Source: Loktanella sp. M215
GTDB lineage: Bacteria; Pseudomonadota; Alphaproteobacteria; Rhodobacterales; Rhodobacteraceae
Reading direction: 5' to 3'
Assembly: GCF_021735925.1 (NCBI RefSeq)
Contig: NZ_WMEA01000001.1
Coordinates: 616,001-680,000 of the forward strand
Length of the DNA stretch: 64,000 nt
The notes under the pieces were generated by a model. It did not search any database and had not been told where the DNA came from. It worked only from the letters and a program-made list of their open reading frames with translations. The position numbers and the translations under genes are program-made. Below, piece after piece: positions 44,276 to 53,083 of this stretch (position 1 is its first letter; every line of letters starts with the position of its first letter).

Positions 44276-44964
44276 GCCAGCGCCACGCCAACGCAGGCGG
44301 CGGTGTTGCGGATATGCGCCCGCATCGCCTGCGCCGCCCGGTCGCCGTCGCCCGCGCGCAGGGCGTCCAGAATGGCGCGGTGTTCGCTGATCGACGCCTG
44401 CATCCGGGCGACAGCGGTATTGGGGATCGGCACGCGCTGGCTCTCGGTCATCAGGTCGCGGACCGAGCGATAGAAATCCCGCAGCATCGGATTCGGACAG
44501 GTTTCCACGATCAACCCGTGAAACCGCAGATCGGCCTCGACATGGGCAATCAGGTCGCCGGCGGTCCAGGCGTCCTCGAAGGCGGCGGTCGCCCGTTCCA
44601 GCTGATCCGCGATCGCGGGCGTGACATGGGGCGCGGCCAGCCTGCACAATTCCGTCTCGACCAGCGCGCGGGTCTGGAACACGTCACCGATCCGCACCTG
44701 ACCGTCGAACCGCCAGGGCTGCGGCCCGCCCGCGTCCTGCGCCCCGGTGACGAAGGTGCCGCGCGCCGGATAGGTGCGCACAAGGCCCAGCGTTTCCAGC
44801 GTCAGCAGCGCCTCGCGCAGGGACGCGCGGGACACCTGCAACCGGTCCGACAGGATGCGCTGCGAAGGGATCTTTTCGTCGGGCTTCAGCTCTCCTGTGC
44901 GGATCATGTCCTGCAGGGTGGCCGCGACGGTCTGGGTGACGCTCTTGCCGCTCATGTGGTTCAT
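44272..44964 (-). CDS. GntR/FadR-family regulator
   Basis: FCD-type repressor of about 230 residues. The winged helix is TVAATLQDMIRTGELKPDEKIPSQRILSDRLQVSRASLREALLTLETLGLVRTY; the ligand domain includes ALVETELCRLAAPHV and EADLRFHGLIVE. Start is uncertain among 44988, 44964 and 44955; GAAAG 7 bases before 44964 is the best ribosome site. Divergent from the amino-acid ABC operon, with an unusual triple operator between them. Confidence 0.87.
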   Translation of the reverse strand: MNHMSGKSVTQTVAATLQDMIRTGELKPDEKIPSQRILSDRLQVSRASLREALLTLETLGLVRTYPARGTFVTGAQDAGGPQPWRFDGQVRIGDVFQTRALVETELCRLAAPHVTPAIADQLERATAAFEDAWTAGDLIAHVEADLRFHGLIVETCPNPMLRDFYRSVRDLMTESQRVPIPNTAVARMQASISEHRAILDALRAGDGDRAAQAMRAHIRNTAACVGVALA

Positions 44965-45062
44965 CGCGTGACTTTCGGTATGGCGCATTTTTCATCGTAT
45001 CGCGCCGTTGGGCCGGTTTCCCCAATCCCTAGCCTTGCCAGACGTCGTGTCGCATGCTTGTA

Positions 45063-45095
45063 ATTGGTCAGACCGGTCTGACCGGTCAGACCAAT
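45063..45095. promoter_or_regulatory. triple tandem GGTCNGACC operator
   Basis: Three abutting 9-base palindromic sites: GGTCAGACC at 45066, GGTCTGACC at 45075 and GGTCAGACC at 45084, bounded by ATT and AAT. The outer halves give the TTGGTC...GACCAA pattern used by FadR-family regulators such as LldR and PdhR. Located 42 bp before the binding-protein start and about 100 bp before the GntR gene. Confidence 0.75.
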
Positions 45096-45136
45096 AGTGA
45101 AGCAATAATCACACCAACGACAGGGAAAACGACACC

Positions 45137-45925
45137 ATGTTTGGAAAGATCAGCAAGATTGCCACAGTGGCCTTGGCGGCCACAGCCTTTGGCAGCACGG
45201 CCTTCGCGCAGGACCTTCAGGTCGGCGCGAACATCGGCAACGTGCCGTGGGAGTTTCAGGACGACACCGGCGCCAATGTCGGCTTCGAGGTCGATCTGGT
45301 GAACGCCGTCGCCGAAAAGCTGGGCCGCGGCGTCGAGATCGTCAACATCCCCTTCCAGGGCCTGTTTTCGGCCGTGCAGTCGGGCGGCGTCGACATCGCC
45401 ATGTCGTCGATCACCATCACGCAGGAACGCCTGCAATCCGTGACCTTCGCCCAGCCTTATTACGACAGCGACCAGTCGCTGACCGTGGCCGCCGACGGCC
45501 CCGCATCGCTGGACGAGATGAAGGACAAGGTCGTGGGCGTCGACACCGGGTCGACCGGCGACATGTGGGCGACGGAACATCAGGCCGAATACGGGTTTTC
45601 GACCATCAACCGCTACGAAGGTCTGGCCCCCGCGATGCTCGACCTCGCCGCGGGCCGGATCGACGGCTACATCTCTGACATCCCGGCGCTGCAATACTAC
45701 GTCAAGGACAAGCCGGACCTAAAGGTCGTCCAGCGGATCGAGACCGGCGAGAAATATTCCATGATGTTCGCCAAGGACGCGCCCTTGGCGACAGAGGTCA
45801 ACGATGTGCTGACCACGCTGAAGGAAGACGGCACCATCGCCGGCTTGCACGAAAAGTGGTTTGGTGCGGCACCAGAGGACACGACATCGACCGTGACCGT
45901 CATGGACATGCCGACCCTGAACTGA
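45137..45925 (+). CDS. amino-acid ABC substrate-binding protein
   Basis: Family 3 periplasmic binding protein, 262 residues. Signal peptide MFGKISKIATVALAATAFGSTAFA. Characteristic segments: GFEVDLVNAVAEKLG, GLFSAVQSGGVDIAMSSITITQERLQSVTFAQPYY and GRIDGYISD. Two-domain fold expected to bind a polar amino acid or derivative. Followed by a strong hairpin, permease, ATPase and a class V aminotransferase. Confidence 0.93.
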   Translation: MFGKISKIATVALAATAFGSTAFAQDLQVGANIGNVPWEFQDDTGANVGFEVDLVNAVAEKLGRGVEIVNIPFQGLFSAVQSGGVDIAMSSITITQERLQSVTFAQPYYDSDQSLTVAADGPASLDEMKDKVVGVDTGSTGDMWATEHQAEYGFSTINRYEGLAPAMLDLAAGRIDGYISDIPALQYYVKDKPDLKVVQRIETGEKYSMMFAKDAPLATEVNDVLTTLKEDGTIAGLHEKWFGAAPEDTTSTVTVMDMPTLN

Positions 45926-45931
45926 CCGGAC

Positions 45932-45963
45932 GTGGCACGGCCCCCGATGCCGGGCCGTGCCAC
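45932..45963 (+). terminator. 12-bp stem-loop after the binding-protein gene
   Basis: GTGGCACGGCCC (45932-45943) and GGGCCGTGCCAC (45952-45963) form a perfect 12-bp stem with an 8-base loop in the gap before the permease gene. No T-run follows, so an mRNA-protecting role or partial terminator is more likely than full termination. Confidence 0.7.
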
Positions 45964-45980
45964 ACCAATGAAAGACTTTC

Positions 45981-46655
45981 ATGGACGTTTTCGACACCTT
46001 TCTGAACGTGGCGGTGCTGCGCCGCAGCCTGCCGATGCTGCTGGACGGGCTGTGGCTGACCCTGCAACTGGGGGCCGCCAGCATCGTCGCGGGCCTGATC
46101 CTCGGCCTGATCGTGGCGCTGCTGGGGCTCTATGCAGTCAAGCCGGTGCGGATCCTGATGCGGCTCTATATCGACATCTTCCGGTCGATCCCGCTGCTGG
46201 TGCTGCTGATCGTCGTCTACTACGCCCTGCCCTTCGTCGGCGTGCGGCTGACGTCCTTCGCCTCGGCCATGGCTGCCCTAACACTCGTGTCCGGCGCCTA
46301 CACCGCCGAGATCTTTCGCGCCGGGATTCAGGCGATCCCGCATGGCCAGTTCGAGGCGTCCGCCGCCCTTGGCCTGAACCAGCGGCAGACGATGGTGGAC
46401 GTGATCCTGCCGCAGGCGGTGCGCATCGTGATCCCGCCGCTGACCAACAACGCGATCAACGTGATCAAGGACACCGCCCTCGCCTCTGTCGTCGCGATGC
46501 CCGATCTGCTGAAGCAGGCAACGCAGGCGCAGGCCCTGACCGCCAACCCCTCGCCGCTGATCGGCGCCGCGCTGATCTACATCGCCTTCCTCTGGCCGCT
46601 GGTCCTTTTCGTGTCCTACCTTGAACGCCGCTACAGCGGGGGGCGCCAGGCATGA
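45981..46655 (+). CDS. amino-acid ABC permease
   Basis: HisM/GlnP-type permease, 224 residues. Conserved segments: [47 protein letters not shown] and the coupling loop [28 protein letters not shown]. Only one permease gene is present, so a homodimer is expected. Overlaps the ATPase start by 4 bases. Confidence 0.94.
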   Translation: MDVFDTFLNVAVLRRSLPMLLDGLWLTLQLGAASIVAGLILGLIVALLGLYAVKPVRILMRLYIDIFRSIPLLVLLIVVYYALPFVGVRLTSFASAMAALTLVSGAYTAEIFRAGIQAIPHGQFEASAALGLNQRQTMVDVILPQAVRIVIPPLTNNAINVIKDTALASVVAMPDLLKQATQAQALTANPSPLIGAALIYIAFLWPLVLFVSYLERRYSGGRQA

Positions 46656-47386
46656 GCGCTGTCTCCATCCGCAACCTGCGCAAATACTACGGCACGTTCG
46701 AGGCGTTGCGCGGCATCGACTTCGACATCGCTAAAGGTGAGGTCGTCTGCATCATCGGCCCCTCCGGGTCCGGCAAATCGACCCTGATCCGCTGCATCAA
46801 CCGGCTGGAGGATTTCGACCCGAAATCCGAGATCCGCGTCGACGGCATCCCCGTCGAGAAAGGCCGGTCGCTGGCCCGCGTGCGGGCCGAGGTCGGCATG
46901 GTCTTTCAGGGCTTCAACCTCTTCCCCCACCTCAGCGTGCGCGACAACGTCATGCTCGCCCCCCGCCGGGTGCGCGGCACGTCACGGCTTGAGGCGGCGA
47001 AGCTCGCCGACCGTTTGCTGGCCCGCGTCGGCATCGCGGAACAGGCGGACAAGTATCCACAGCACCTGTCCGGCGGCCAACAGCAGCGGGTCGCCATCGC
47101 CCGTGCGCTGGCGATGGAACCGCAGGTGCTGCTGTTCGACGAACCGACCTCCGCCCTGGACCCCGAGATGGTGGGCGAGGTGCTGGACGTGATGAAATCG
47201 CTGGCCCACACCGGCGTCACGATGATCGTGGTCACGCATGAAATGGGCTTTGCCCGTCAGGTCGCCGACCGCGTGATCTTCATGGACGGTGGAGAGGTGA
47301 TTGAAACCGGCACCCCCGCCGCCCTGCTGGAAAACCCGACAGAACCCCGCACGCGCAACTTTCTGGGCGCCGTGCTGAACCATTGA
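46652..47386 (+). CDS. amino-acid ABC ATPase, GlnQ-like
   Basis: ATPase, 244 residues. Walker [11 protein letters not shown]-loop [12 protein letters not shown], signature [16 protein letters not shown], Walker [20 protein letters not shown] and switch VTHEMGFA, all characteristic of polar amino-acid importers. Completes the transporter with the two preceding genes. Confidence 0.95.
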   Translation: MSAVSIRNLRKYYGTFEALRGIDFDIAKGEVVCIIGPSGSGKSTLIRCINRLEDFDPKSEIRVDGIPVEKGRSLARVRAEVGMVFQGFNLFPHLSVRDNVMLAPRRVRGTSRLEAAKLADRLLARVGIAEQADKYPQHLSGGQQQRVAIARALAMEPQVLLFDEPTSALDPEMVGEVLDVMKSLAHTGVTMIVVTHEMGFARQVADRVIFMDGGEVIETGTPAALLENPTEPRTRNFLGAVLNH

Positions 47387-47400
47387 TGACAGGACAGATG

Positions 47401-48651
47401 ATGACACACGACGCGCTCGACATGGATTTCGTGCAAGGCCAGTTTCCCGGCCTTGCCGCCCCTTGGGTCTTTTTCGACAACGCGGGCGGCAGTCAGATCG
47501 TCGGCGGCGTGGTGGACAAGATCAGCGAATTCCTGATCCACCGTAACGTCCAGATCGGCGGCAGCTATGCCGTGTCGCAGGCTGCCGCCGAAGGGCTGAT
47601 GCTGGGCCGCAAGGCCGCGCAGACGCTGGTGAACGCGGCAAGGCCAGAGGAAATCCTCTTCGGCCCCTCCACCACGCAACTGATGCGCACCCTCGCCGCG
47701 TCGATGCGCCGGCAATTCAGCCCCGGCGACGAGATCATCGTCAGCCACGCCGACCACGAATCTAACATCGGCCCGTGGAAGGAACTGGAGGAGTTCGGGA
47801 TCGTCATCAAGAACTGGCCGCTGGACCAAGGCAGCCTGACGATGCGGCTGGAGGATCTGGAGCCGTTGATGACCGACCGGACCAAACTGGTCTGCGTCCA
47901 CCACGCGTCCAACATCCTTGGCTGGATCAACCCGATCCGCGACTTCGCCGATTTCATCCATGCCCGAGGTGCGCGGCTTTGCGTCGATGCGGTGGCCTAT
48001 GCCCCGCACCGGGCGATCGACGTGCAGGCCTGCGATGCGGATTACTACGTCTTCAGCCTGTACAAATGCTACGGCCCCCACACCGCGATCATGTACGGCA
48101 AATACGACCTGCTGGGCGAACTCGACGGGCAATACCACTGGTTCTACGGCAAGGACAAAATCCCAGGCAAGCTGGAACCGGGCAACCCGAACTACGAACT
48201 CGCCTACAGCACCACGGCGGTCGTCGAGTACCTAGCGGAACTCGGCACCCGGCAGGGGGCCACCGGCAGCACGCGGGACAAGCTAGAGGCCGCTTTCGAG
48301 GGCATCGCCGCGCAGGAAAACCTGCTGGCCGAGCGTCTGCTGTCATGGCTGGGTGCGCGCAACGACTGCCATATCGTCGGGCGCGGCTACACGCCCGGCA
48401 CCCGCGTGCCAACCATCGCCTTCCGCTTCGATGGCCACGACTCGGGCGAGGTCGCCCGCGCGATGGACGCCCACGGCATCGCGATCCGCTTCGGAGACTT
48501 CCATTCCCGCCGTCTGGTCGAGGATTTGAAAGAGGCCCACGACAGCGGCGTGCTGCGCGTCTCGATGGTCCATTACAATACGCTGGCGCAGGTCGACAAA
48601 CTGACCGCCGCATTGGGCGAGGTGGTGTCGAAACAGGCGATGGCATCATGA
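47401..48651 (+). CDS. class V aminotransferase / cysteine desulfurase-like PLP enzyme
   Basis: PLP-dependent enzyme of the aminotransferase class V/SufS-like family, 416 residues. N-terminal FFDNAGGSQIVGGVV, phosphate-binding region GPSTTQLMRTLAAS, HADHESNIGPW, DAVAYAPHRAIDVQACDADYYVFSLYKCYGPH with the PLP lysine in YKCYGPH. ATG 47401 has AGGA 6 bases upstream; ATGs at 47386 and 47398 are alternatives. In the same operon as the amino-acid importer, it probably acts on the imported amine or amino acid rather than making Fe-S clusters. Confidence 0.88.
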   Translation: MTHDALDMDFVQGQFPGLAAPWVFFDNAGGSQIVGGVVDKISEFLIHRNVQIGGSYAVSQAAAEGLMLGRKAAQTLVNAARPEEILFGPSTTQLMRTLAASMRRQFSPGDEIIVSHADHESNIGPWKELEEFGIVIKNWPLDQGSLTMRLEDLEPLMTDRTKLVCVHHASNILGWINPIRDFADFIHARGARLCVDAVAYAPHRAIDVQACDADYYVFSLYKCYGPHTAIMYGKYDLLGELDGQYHWFYGKDKIPGKLEPGNPNYELAYSTTAVVEYLAELGTRQGATGSTRDKLEAAFEGIAAQENLLAERLLSWLGARNDCHIVGRGYTPGTRVPTIAFRFDGHDSGEVARAMDAHGIAIRFGDFHSRRLVEDLKEAHDSGVLRVSMVHYNTLAQVDKLTAALGEVVSKQAMAS

Positions 48652-49030
48652 GCGCGCCGCACGATCAGGCGATCCGTGGCGGCACAGTGCAGGCACAGCG
48701 CGGAACATGACGTGCTGCAGATAGATGACCAGATTGAGGACGACGATCGAGACGAGAACCGCAACCCACTCCGGTGCTGCGATGATATTGAACAGCCGCC
48801 AGCCACGGCCTTGCGCAATCACGGCCAATCCGACCGCAAGGATCGGGAAACGCCATCGCTACACAATGGTATAAACCACCACGAGGCGCAGATTGTTCGT
48901 CCAGCGGATCGCCCGCGGAATCTCTCGCCTGCGCCGGGGTGCTGCGCGGTCCCATAGCGCCGTCGCCACCAGAACACCGAGACACACGTTGAGGCGCAGT
49001 TGCGCTTCGGGGGCAAGAAGGGACCCTCAT
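48650..49030 (-). pseudogene. sterol desaturase/fatty-acid hydroxylase remnant
   Basis: Reading the minus strand from about 49015 gives EAQLRLNVCLGVLVATALWD, then RREIPRAIRWTNNLRLVVVYTIV, an in-frame TAG, then RWRFPILAVGLAVIAQGRGW, and finally LVIYLQHVMFRAVPAL. This is the N-terminal third of the sterol desaturase family. The start codon is missing (TGA lies upstream in frame), one internal stop is present, and the sequence ends just before the expected histidine-box region. A decayed gene. Confidence 0.75.
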
Positions 49031-49064
49031 CGACACTCCCGAAGCTTTCTTCGCAGCGCGGGCG

Positions 49065-50474
49065 TCAGGTGACGGTGAATTGCCCCATCATGCCTGCATC
49101 TTCGTGTTCGAGGATATGGCAATGGAACATGAACGGCGTGTCGCGGCTTGCGGGTTGGTCGAACCGAGCGAGGATCTCGGCCTCGCCGGTCACCAACACG
49201 GTGTCTTTCCAGCCGGTGTTCTCGGGCCGCGGGGGGCCGCCGTTCTCGGTAACCACCCGGAAGCGTACGCCATGGACGTGGAAGGGATGCGCGACCATGG
49301 TGCTGCGGATCTGCCAGCGTTCTACCGACCCGAGGGCGACTTCAAAATCGATCCGGTCCATATCGTAGGGTCGCCCGTTGATGGCAAAGCCACCTCCGCC
49401 CATCATCATGCCACCCATCCCCATGTCGAGCGAGACCTGCCGCGTCGCAACCTCTGCTCCGGTCAAATCTTCGGGCGCACCATCCAACTGCTCTGGCAGG
49501 CGGGTGATCCGCGCGGGCAGCGTGCTGTCGGTGGCGAACTGCAGGACACCGTAGGCTTGGTCAGGATCGCTCATCAGGACGGGCGCGCCACCATCCGAGA
49601 AATCGACAAGAACCTCGGCCCGTTCGCCGGGTGCAAGGCGCAGCACATCCAATGCAACAGGCGCTGGCAGGAAACCACCATCCGTCGCCACCAGGTGCAT
49701 CGGCCGCGTATCTTCGAAAAACAATCTGTAGCTGCGCGCATTCGAGCCGTTCAGCAGGCGCAAACGCACGATCCCCTCTGGCACCACCGCCGTTGCACCC
49801 GCCTGACCGTTGACCAGTATTCTGTTCCCGGAAAACCCGTGCATCACGTCCATCATGGACGGGTCGTAGACCATGCGCCCGGCGGCATCGAACCGACGAT
49901 CCTGCACGACAAGCGTCAGATCGTCGATCCCATATGCGGACGGCAGACCGCGCGCATCGTCCTGCCCGTCCGTCACATGGATAACCCCGGCCAGTCCGAA
50001 ATAGACCTGTTCTGCGGTGCGTTCATGGATATGAGAATGATACCAGACGGTTGCCGGATCCTGCGCAATTGTCATTTCGGGTTGCCATGTGGCACCGGGT
50101 GCGATCGCAAGATGCGGGCCGCCGTCATGTTCACCGGGCACCAAAAGGCCGTGCCAATGCGCGCTGATGGGTTCATCAAGGTTATTCTGCACCTCGGCCG
50201 CCAGATCGCCGTTCTGCATGATGATGGTCGGCCCCAGATACCCCTGATTGAACCCTGCGGTCGGTGTGCCGGGCCCGCCGAAAAAGCTGCTGCTGCCTGT
50301 GCTTGCCGTCAGCGCCAACCGCCCCGTCGCACGCGTATCCAGAAGCGGCGGCATCGCAAGGCGCATCAAAGCCGGTTGGCCTTGCGCAAATGCACGCTGG
50401 CCGAACATTGGTGACACAACACCCGCAGTCATGATTGCTGCGGAGGTTGAGGTCAGGAATTGGCGTCTTTTCAT
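49065..50474 (-). CDS. multicopper oxidase
   Basis: Periplasmic multicopper oxidase, 469 residues, with a Tat-type N-terminus (MKRRQFLTSTSAAIMTAGVV). Copper motifs: HWHG (AHWHGLLVPG), HSH (WYHSHIHERT), HPFHVHG and HCHILEHEDAGMM, covering the trinuclear and type 1 sites. A Met/Gly-rich stretch (MGMGGMMMGGGG) resembles Met-rich copper-binding inserts of CueO-like enzymes. Likely cuprous oxidase or copper-detoxifying laccase. Next to a small SHOCT-domain protein gene. Confidence 0.93.
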   Translation of the reverse strand: MKRRQFLTSTSAAIMTAGVVSPMFGQRAFAQGQPALMRLAMPPLLDTRATGRLALTASTGSSSFFGGPGTPTAGFNQGYLGPTIIMQNGDLAAEVQNNLDEPISAHWHGLLVPGEHDGGPHLAIAPGATWQPEMTIAQDPATVWYHSHIHERTAEQVYFGLAGVIHVTDGQDDARGLPSAYGIDDLTLVVQDRRFDAAGRMVYDPSMMDVMHGFSGNRILVNGQAGATAVVPEGIVRLRLLNGSNARSYRLFFEDTRPMHLVATDGGFLPAPVALDVLRLAPGERAEVLVDFSDGGAPVLMSDPDQAYGVLQFATDSTLPARITRLPEQLDGAPEDLTGAEVATRQVSLDMGMGGMMMGGGGFAINGRPYDMDRIDFEVALGSVERWQIRSTMVAHPFHVHGVRFRVVTENGGPPRPENTGWKDTVLVTGEAEILARFDQPASRDTPFMFHCHILEHEDAGMMGQFTVT

Positions 50475-50624
50475 GCTGATCTTTCAAGGCTTGGCTGGAA
50501 GCGGTGCCATCGCAAGCCACTTCTGTGGTTAAGGCGTATGACCCGGCGCGTCACAAGGCAACAGCAGGCTGAAGCCCCGCACGCCAATGACGCGCGAGGC
50601 TTGAACCAACACGAAGATAGCAGG

Positions 50625-50996
50625 TTAGTCAGCCAGCAGCTTCTTGCGCTCGGTGAACTCGGTCGAATCGATTTCACCTTTGGCATAGCGTTCCTTCAAC
50701 AGCATCACGGCACGGTCGTGCGCGGCATGACTGCCGGTGGCAGGTCCAGCCGCACCGAACAGACGCAAAAGATATAGGATCGCAGCGACGATCCCGACGA
50801 CAATCAGGATCATGAAGATCGGTCCAAGGACCATACCGAAGCCGCCCCACTCGTTGCCTCCCCACATCATGTCATGTCCATGATTGTATTGGCCAAAACG
50901 CTCTGGGATTTCCCCGACCTGTGCCATCGCAGCGGTGGAGGTTGTGTAAAGTATGCCCGCGACCATCGGGGCAATCGCCCTAGTCTTGAATTCCAT
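50625..50996 (-). CDS. SHOCT-domain membrane protein
   Basis: 123-residue protein with a signal or first helix (MEFKTRAIAPMVAGILYTTSTAAMA), a Met/His/Trp-containing stretch (YNHGHDMMWGGNEWGGFGM), a transmembrane helix (IFMILIVVGIVAAILYLLRL) and a C-terminal SHOCT motif (AVMLLKERYAKGEIDSTEFTERKKLL). ATG 50996 has AAGGAG 7 bases upstream. Often found near copper-resistance genes; function unknown, and here it lies upstream of the multicopper oxidase. Confidence 0.85.
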   Translation of the reverse strand: MEFKTRAIAPMVAGILYTTSTAAMAQVGEIPERFGQYNHGHDMMWGGNEWGGFGMVLGPIFMILIVVGIVAAILYLLRLFGAAGPATGSHAAHDRAVMLLKERYAKGEIDSTEFTERKKLLAD

Positions 50997-51343
50997 CTTG
51001 CGACTCCTTTTGCACGGCATCAACGTTGGCCGCCTATTGAGTGTGTCAGTGTAGGATAGAAACGGAGCGCAGGCCTTGATCTGCATCACGACGGCAGGAC
51101 TGAGAGACGATAGGTTGATGCACCGAGACTCAGGCGTGACTTGTGGACCGTCGCATCTGATTTGGGTGCGCAAAGCCGATGTCAGTGGTGCCTCGCAAAC
51201 TCATCGCCCCGGTGGCGTCCATGCAGGCGATCAAGAACGCTGGACTGACGGCCCTATCGGGCCAGTCTGGGCCCTTCTGGAGAAGGCAGTAGAGGCGATC
51301 TGAAATGCGATGAGGCATCGACACCCTTGCTGCGATTGTAGTC
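50997..51343. other. intergenic stretch without a convincing gene
   Basis: About 350 bp between the SHOCT gene and a doubtful small frame. A short frame reading VPRKLIAPVASMQAIKNAG near 51190 has no homologue I recognise. No RNA gene or strong hairpin is visible. Confidence 0.4.
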
Positions 51344-51448
51344 ATGGGGCTCGCCGTATTAGGTGTCTGGCGGTTGGTCCTGACCGACACCCAGAGCCTG
51401 ATGCAGCGCGAGACGCGCAAGGTGCGGGTGGCGCAGCCTGCTGAATGA
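51344..51448 (+). CDS. possible 34-residue membrane peptide or gene remnant
   Basis: Frame MGLAVLGVWRLVLTDTQSLM followed by QRETRKVRVAQPAE; it has a hydrophobic start and an Arg-rich tail. The same frame continues upstream as IDTLAAIVV without a start codon, so it may be a truncated gene. It ends 27 bp before the rhodanese-like gene. Low certainty. Confidence 0.25.
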   Translation: MGLAVLGVWRLVLTDTQSLMQRETRKVRVAQPAE

Positions 51449-51474
51449 AACAAAACCGGACTGGAGATCGACGA

Positions 51475-51978
51475 ATGGTTCAACTTCTCAACATAACGGC
51501 GGACGAGACGAAACGGGTCGTCAACCTGGCTGGCGGACCCGTTGAAATCGAGCGGCACCGGAACGACATGCAGCTGATTACCGGTTATCTGCAACCAATG
51601 GTCCCGATCGCCGGTGTCACCCCCGTCGGCGAGCTTGAGGTTCTGGCCTGCCTGGCGGATGACGACTACGTCGTGGTGGACATGCGCGACCCCGACTGGC
51701 GATTGAAGGGCACGATTCCGGGAAGCATCTCGATTCCATTTGAAGAGGTGGCAAACCGTCTGGACCTGTTGGGATGTGTGCGATCATCGTCCGGCTGGAC
51801 CTGCGACGCCGCCAAGAAGGTCGTCGCGTTTTGCAATGGCCCGGCCTGCCCTCAAAGTACGCGTGCGATGCACGCGATGGTCGACAACGGCTTTCCGCCG
51901 GACAAGATCTACTATTACCGCGGCGGCATGCAGGACTGGCTGGTGCTGGGCCTGACGACACAGTCTTCGGCCGCGTGA
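51475..51978 (+). CDS. rhodanese-domain protein
   Basis: 167-residue protein with a C-terminal rhodanese-like domain: DDDYVVVDMRDPDWRLKGTIPGSISIP and the active-site loop VVAFCNGPACPQS, followed by YYYRGGMQDWLVLGL. The loop Cys could carry a persulfide. The N-terminal 50 residues are not recognised. ATG 51475 follows GGAG at 8 bases. It could relate to cyanide-to-thiocyanate conversion given the cyanide genes in the window, but that is speculation. Confidence 0.85.
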   Translation: MVQLLNITADETKRVVNLAGGPVEIERHRNDMQLITGYLQPMVPIAGVTPVGELEVLACLADDDYVVVDMRDPDWRLKGTIPGSISIPFEEVANRLDLLGCVRSSSGWTCDAAKKVVAFCNGPACPQSTRAMHAMVDNGFPPDKIYYYRGGMQDWLVLGLTTQSSAA

Positions 51979-52070
51979 CCGTGCCTGGTCCTTTAGGCAT
52001 TGCCGATACGCCGGATCGCGACCCGACGCGAAACCGATGCACAGTGCTGACAAATTAGAGACCGCTCGTT

Positions 52071-52529
52071 ATGACAACTCATAAGATCAAATTGAGACCG
52101 GCGAATTCTGACGAAAGCAATACAGTCGCATCGATTGCATGGACGTCGCGAAAATACTTCTTGCCTTATCTGCCAGATTTGCACCCGATGGATGACTACA
52201 GGCAATTTTACCGCAAAAATGTATTCGTCGCATGCGATGTCTGGGTTGTTGAAGATAATCAGAATGTTGTCGGATTTTGCGCCTTCAAAGAAGGCTGGGT
52301 CGAGCACCTTTACCTACTTCCATCGCACGTCGGAAGAACACTTGGCGAAACTCTTTTAAACACTGCGAAAGAAAAGCACGGCCTCTTGCAGCTTTGGGTG
52401 TTTCAGCGGAACAGTCGCGCCATCAGCTTCTACGAACGCAATGGATTTACGAAGGTAAAGGAAACCGACGGGACGTCGAACGAAGAAAATCTTCCTGACG
52501 CCCTGTTTGAATGGCGTAGGCCCCTATAA
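52071..52529 (+). CDS. GNAT-family N-acetyltransferase (low-GC, likely acquired)
   Basis: 152-residue GNAT protein: VEHLYLLPSHVGRTLGETLLNTAKEK (acetyl-CoA loop region) and LWVFQRNSRAISFYERNGFTKV, the usual C-terminal signature. The gene is clearly richer in A/T and uses AAA, TTT and ATT codons more than its neighbours, which suggests recent transfer. Acceptor unknown; family members act on small amines, antibiotics or protein N-termini. Confidence 0.88.
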   Translation: MTTHKIKLRPANSDESNTVASIAWTSRKYFLPYLPDLHPMDDYRQFYRKNVFVACDVWVVEDNQNVVGFCAFKEGWVEHLYLLPSHVGRTLGETLLNTAKEKHGLLQLWVFQRNSRAISFYERNGFTKVKETDGTSNEENLPDALFEWRRPL

Positions 52530-52727
52530 TACGACTCGATCCTGATGGATATTTGGGCTCAGACTTGCCGCGCCCCCGCACGAAAGTCCGCTGAGCGAGA
52601 CTTTTCGACCATTCGCGGTCGATGCAAATCTCAACTGATGCTGATGCAGCATGAATTGAGGAGAGCGAGAGGCGGACGTTGCTGCGATCCAACGAATTCG
52701 GTGAACTGCAGGGCTAGGATGTGCGTT
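52530..52727. other. non-coding or decayed stretch
   Basis: No homologous coding frame is recognised between the acetyltransferase and the deacetylase remnant. Composition is mixed and several short frames exist on both strands. Confidence 0.4.
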
Positions 52728-52875
52728 AGTCGCCCGGCTTCGGCCTTGCGCTAAACCCTTACATAGCCGGCCGACCGTTACACTTGCGCCACCTGGCCGG
52801 GCGCTGAACCATATCGCGCTGCAGAGCGACCGGATCTGGCTGACCCCGGCAGGTAGGATGGCAGCCCTCTGCGCA
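52728..52875 (+). pseudogene. C-terminal remnant of a PuuE-like deacetylase
   Basis: One frame reads SPGFGLALNPYIAGRPLHLR then HLAGR and a stop; a +1 shift continues ALNHIALQSDRIWLTPAGRM. Together these align with HPYIVGQPFRLRQLRRALTH and IANHRDTVWIARAGEIAQ of the intact gene at 43397-44275. One deleted base explains the break. It is a decayed fragment of a second copy or relative. Confidence 0.65.
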
Positions 52876-52921
52876 GAAAAAACTTGCACCGGCCCGGTCG
52901 GGACTGAACCGGTGCAAATCG

Positions 52922-53083
52922 TCAGGCGGCGTGCCGACGCAGCAGCGCGATCGTCGCCGCAACCACTATAACCGCAGCACCGGCGATCAATGCTGCGGGG
53001 GAATCCGCGTGGATCGGCGTATCACCATGAGCCAGCGCGGGGCTGGCGGCGGTGAGGGCAATCAGGGTCGATACGTATTTCAT
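52922..53083 (-). CDS. 53-residue secreted/membrane microprotein of the guanidine operon
   Basis: Encodes MKYVSTLIALTAASPALAHG, then DTPIHADSPAA, then a hydrophobic helix (LIAGAAVIVVAATIALL) and RRHAA. A signal peptide with an ALA cleavage site would leave a mature N-terminus beginning HGDTPIH, a possible metal ligand set, anchored by one helix. ATG 53083 overlaps the stop of the His-rich gene (ATGA) and AAGGAC lies upstream. No family is recognised. Position and composition suggest metal handling; this is inference. Confidence 0.7.
   Translation of the reverse strand: MKYVSTLIALTAASPALAHGDTPIHADSPAALIAGAAVIVVAATIALLRRHAA

Noticed and set aside
52071..53083. A toxin-antitoxin pair from the GNAT protein and a small neighbouring frame
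   Set aside because: GNAT toxins are normally preceded by a DUF1778 ribbon-helix-helix antitoxin; no such gene lies next to it.
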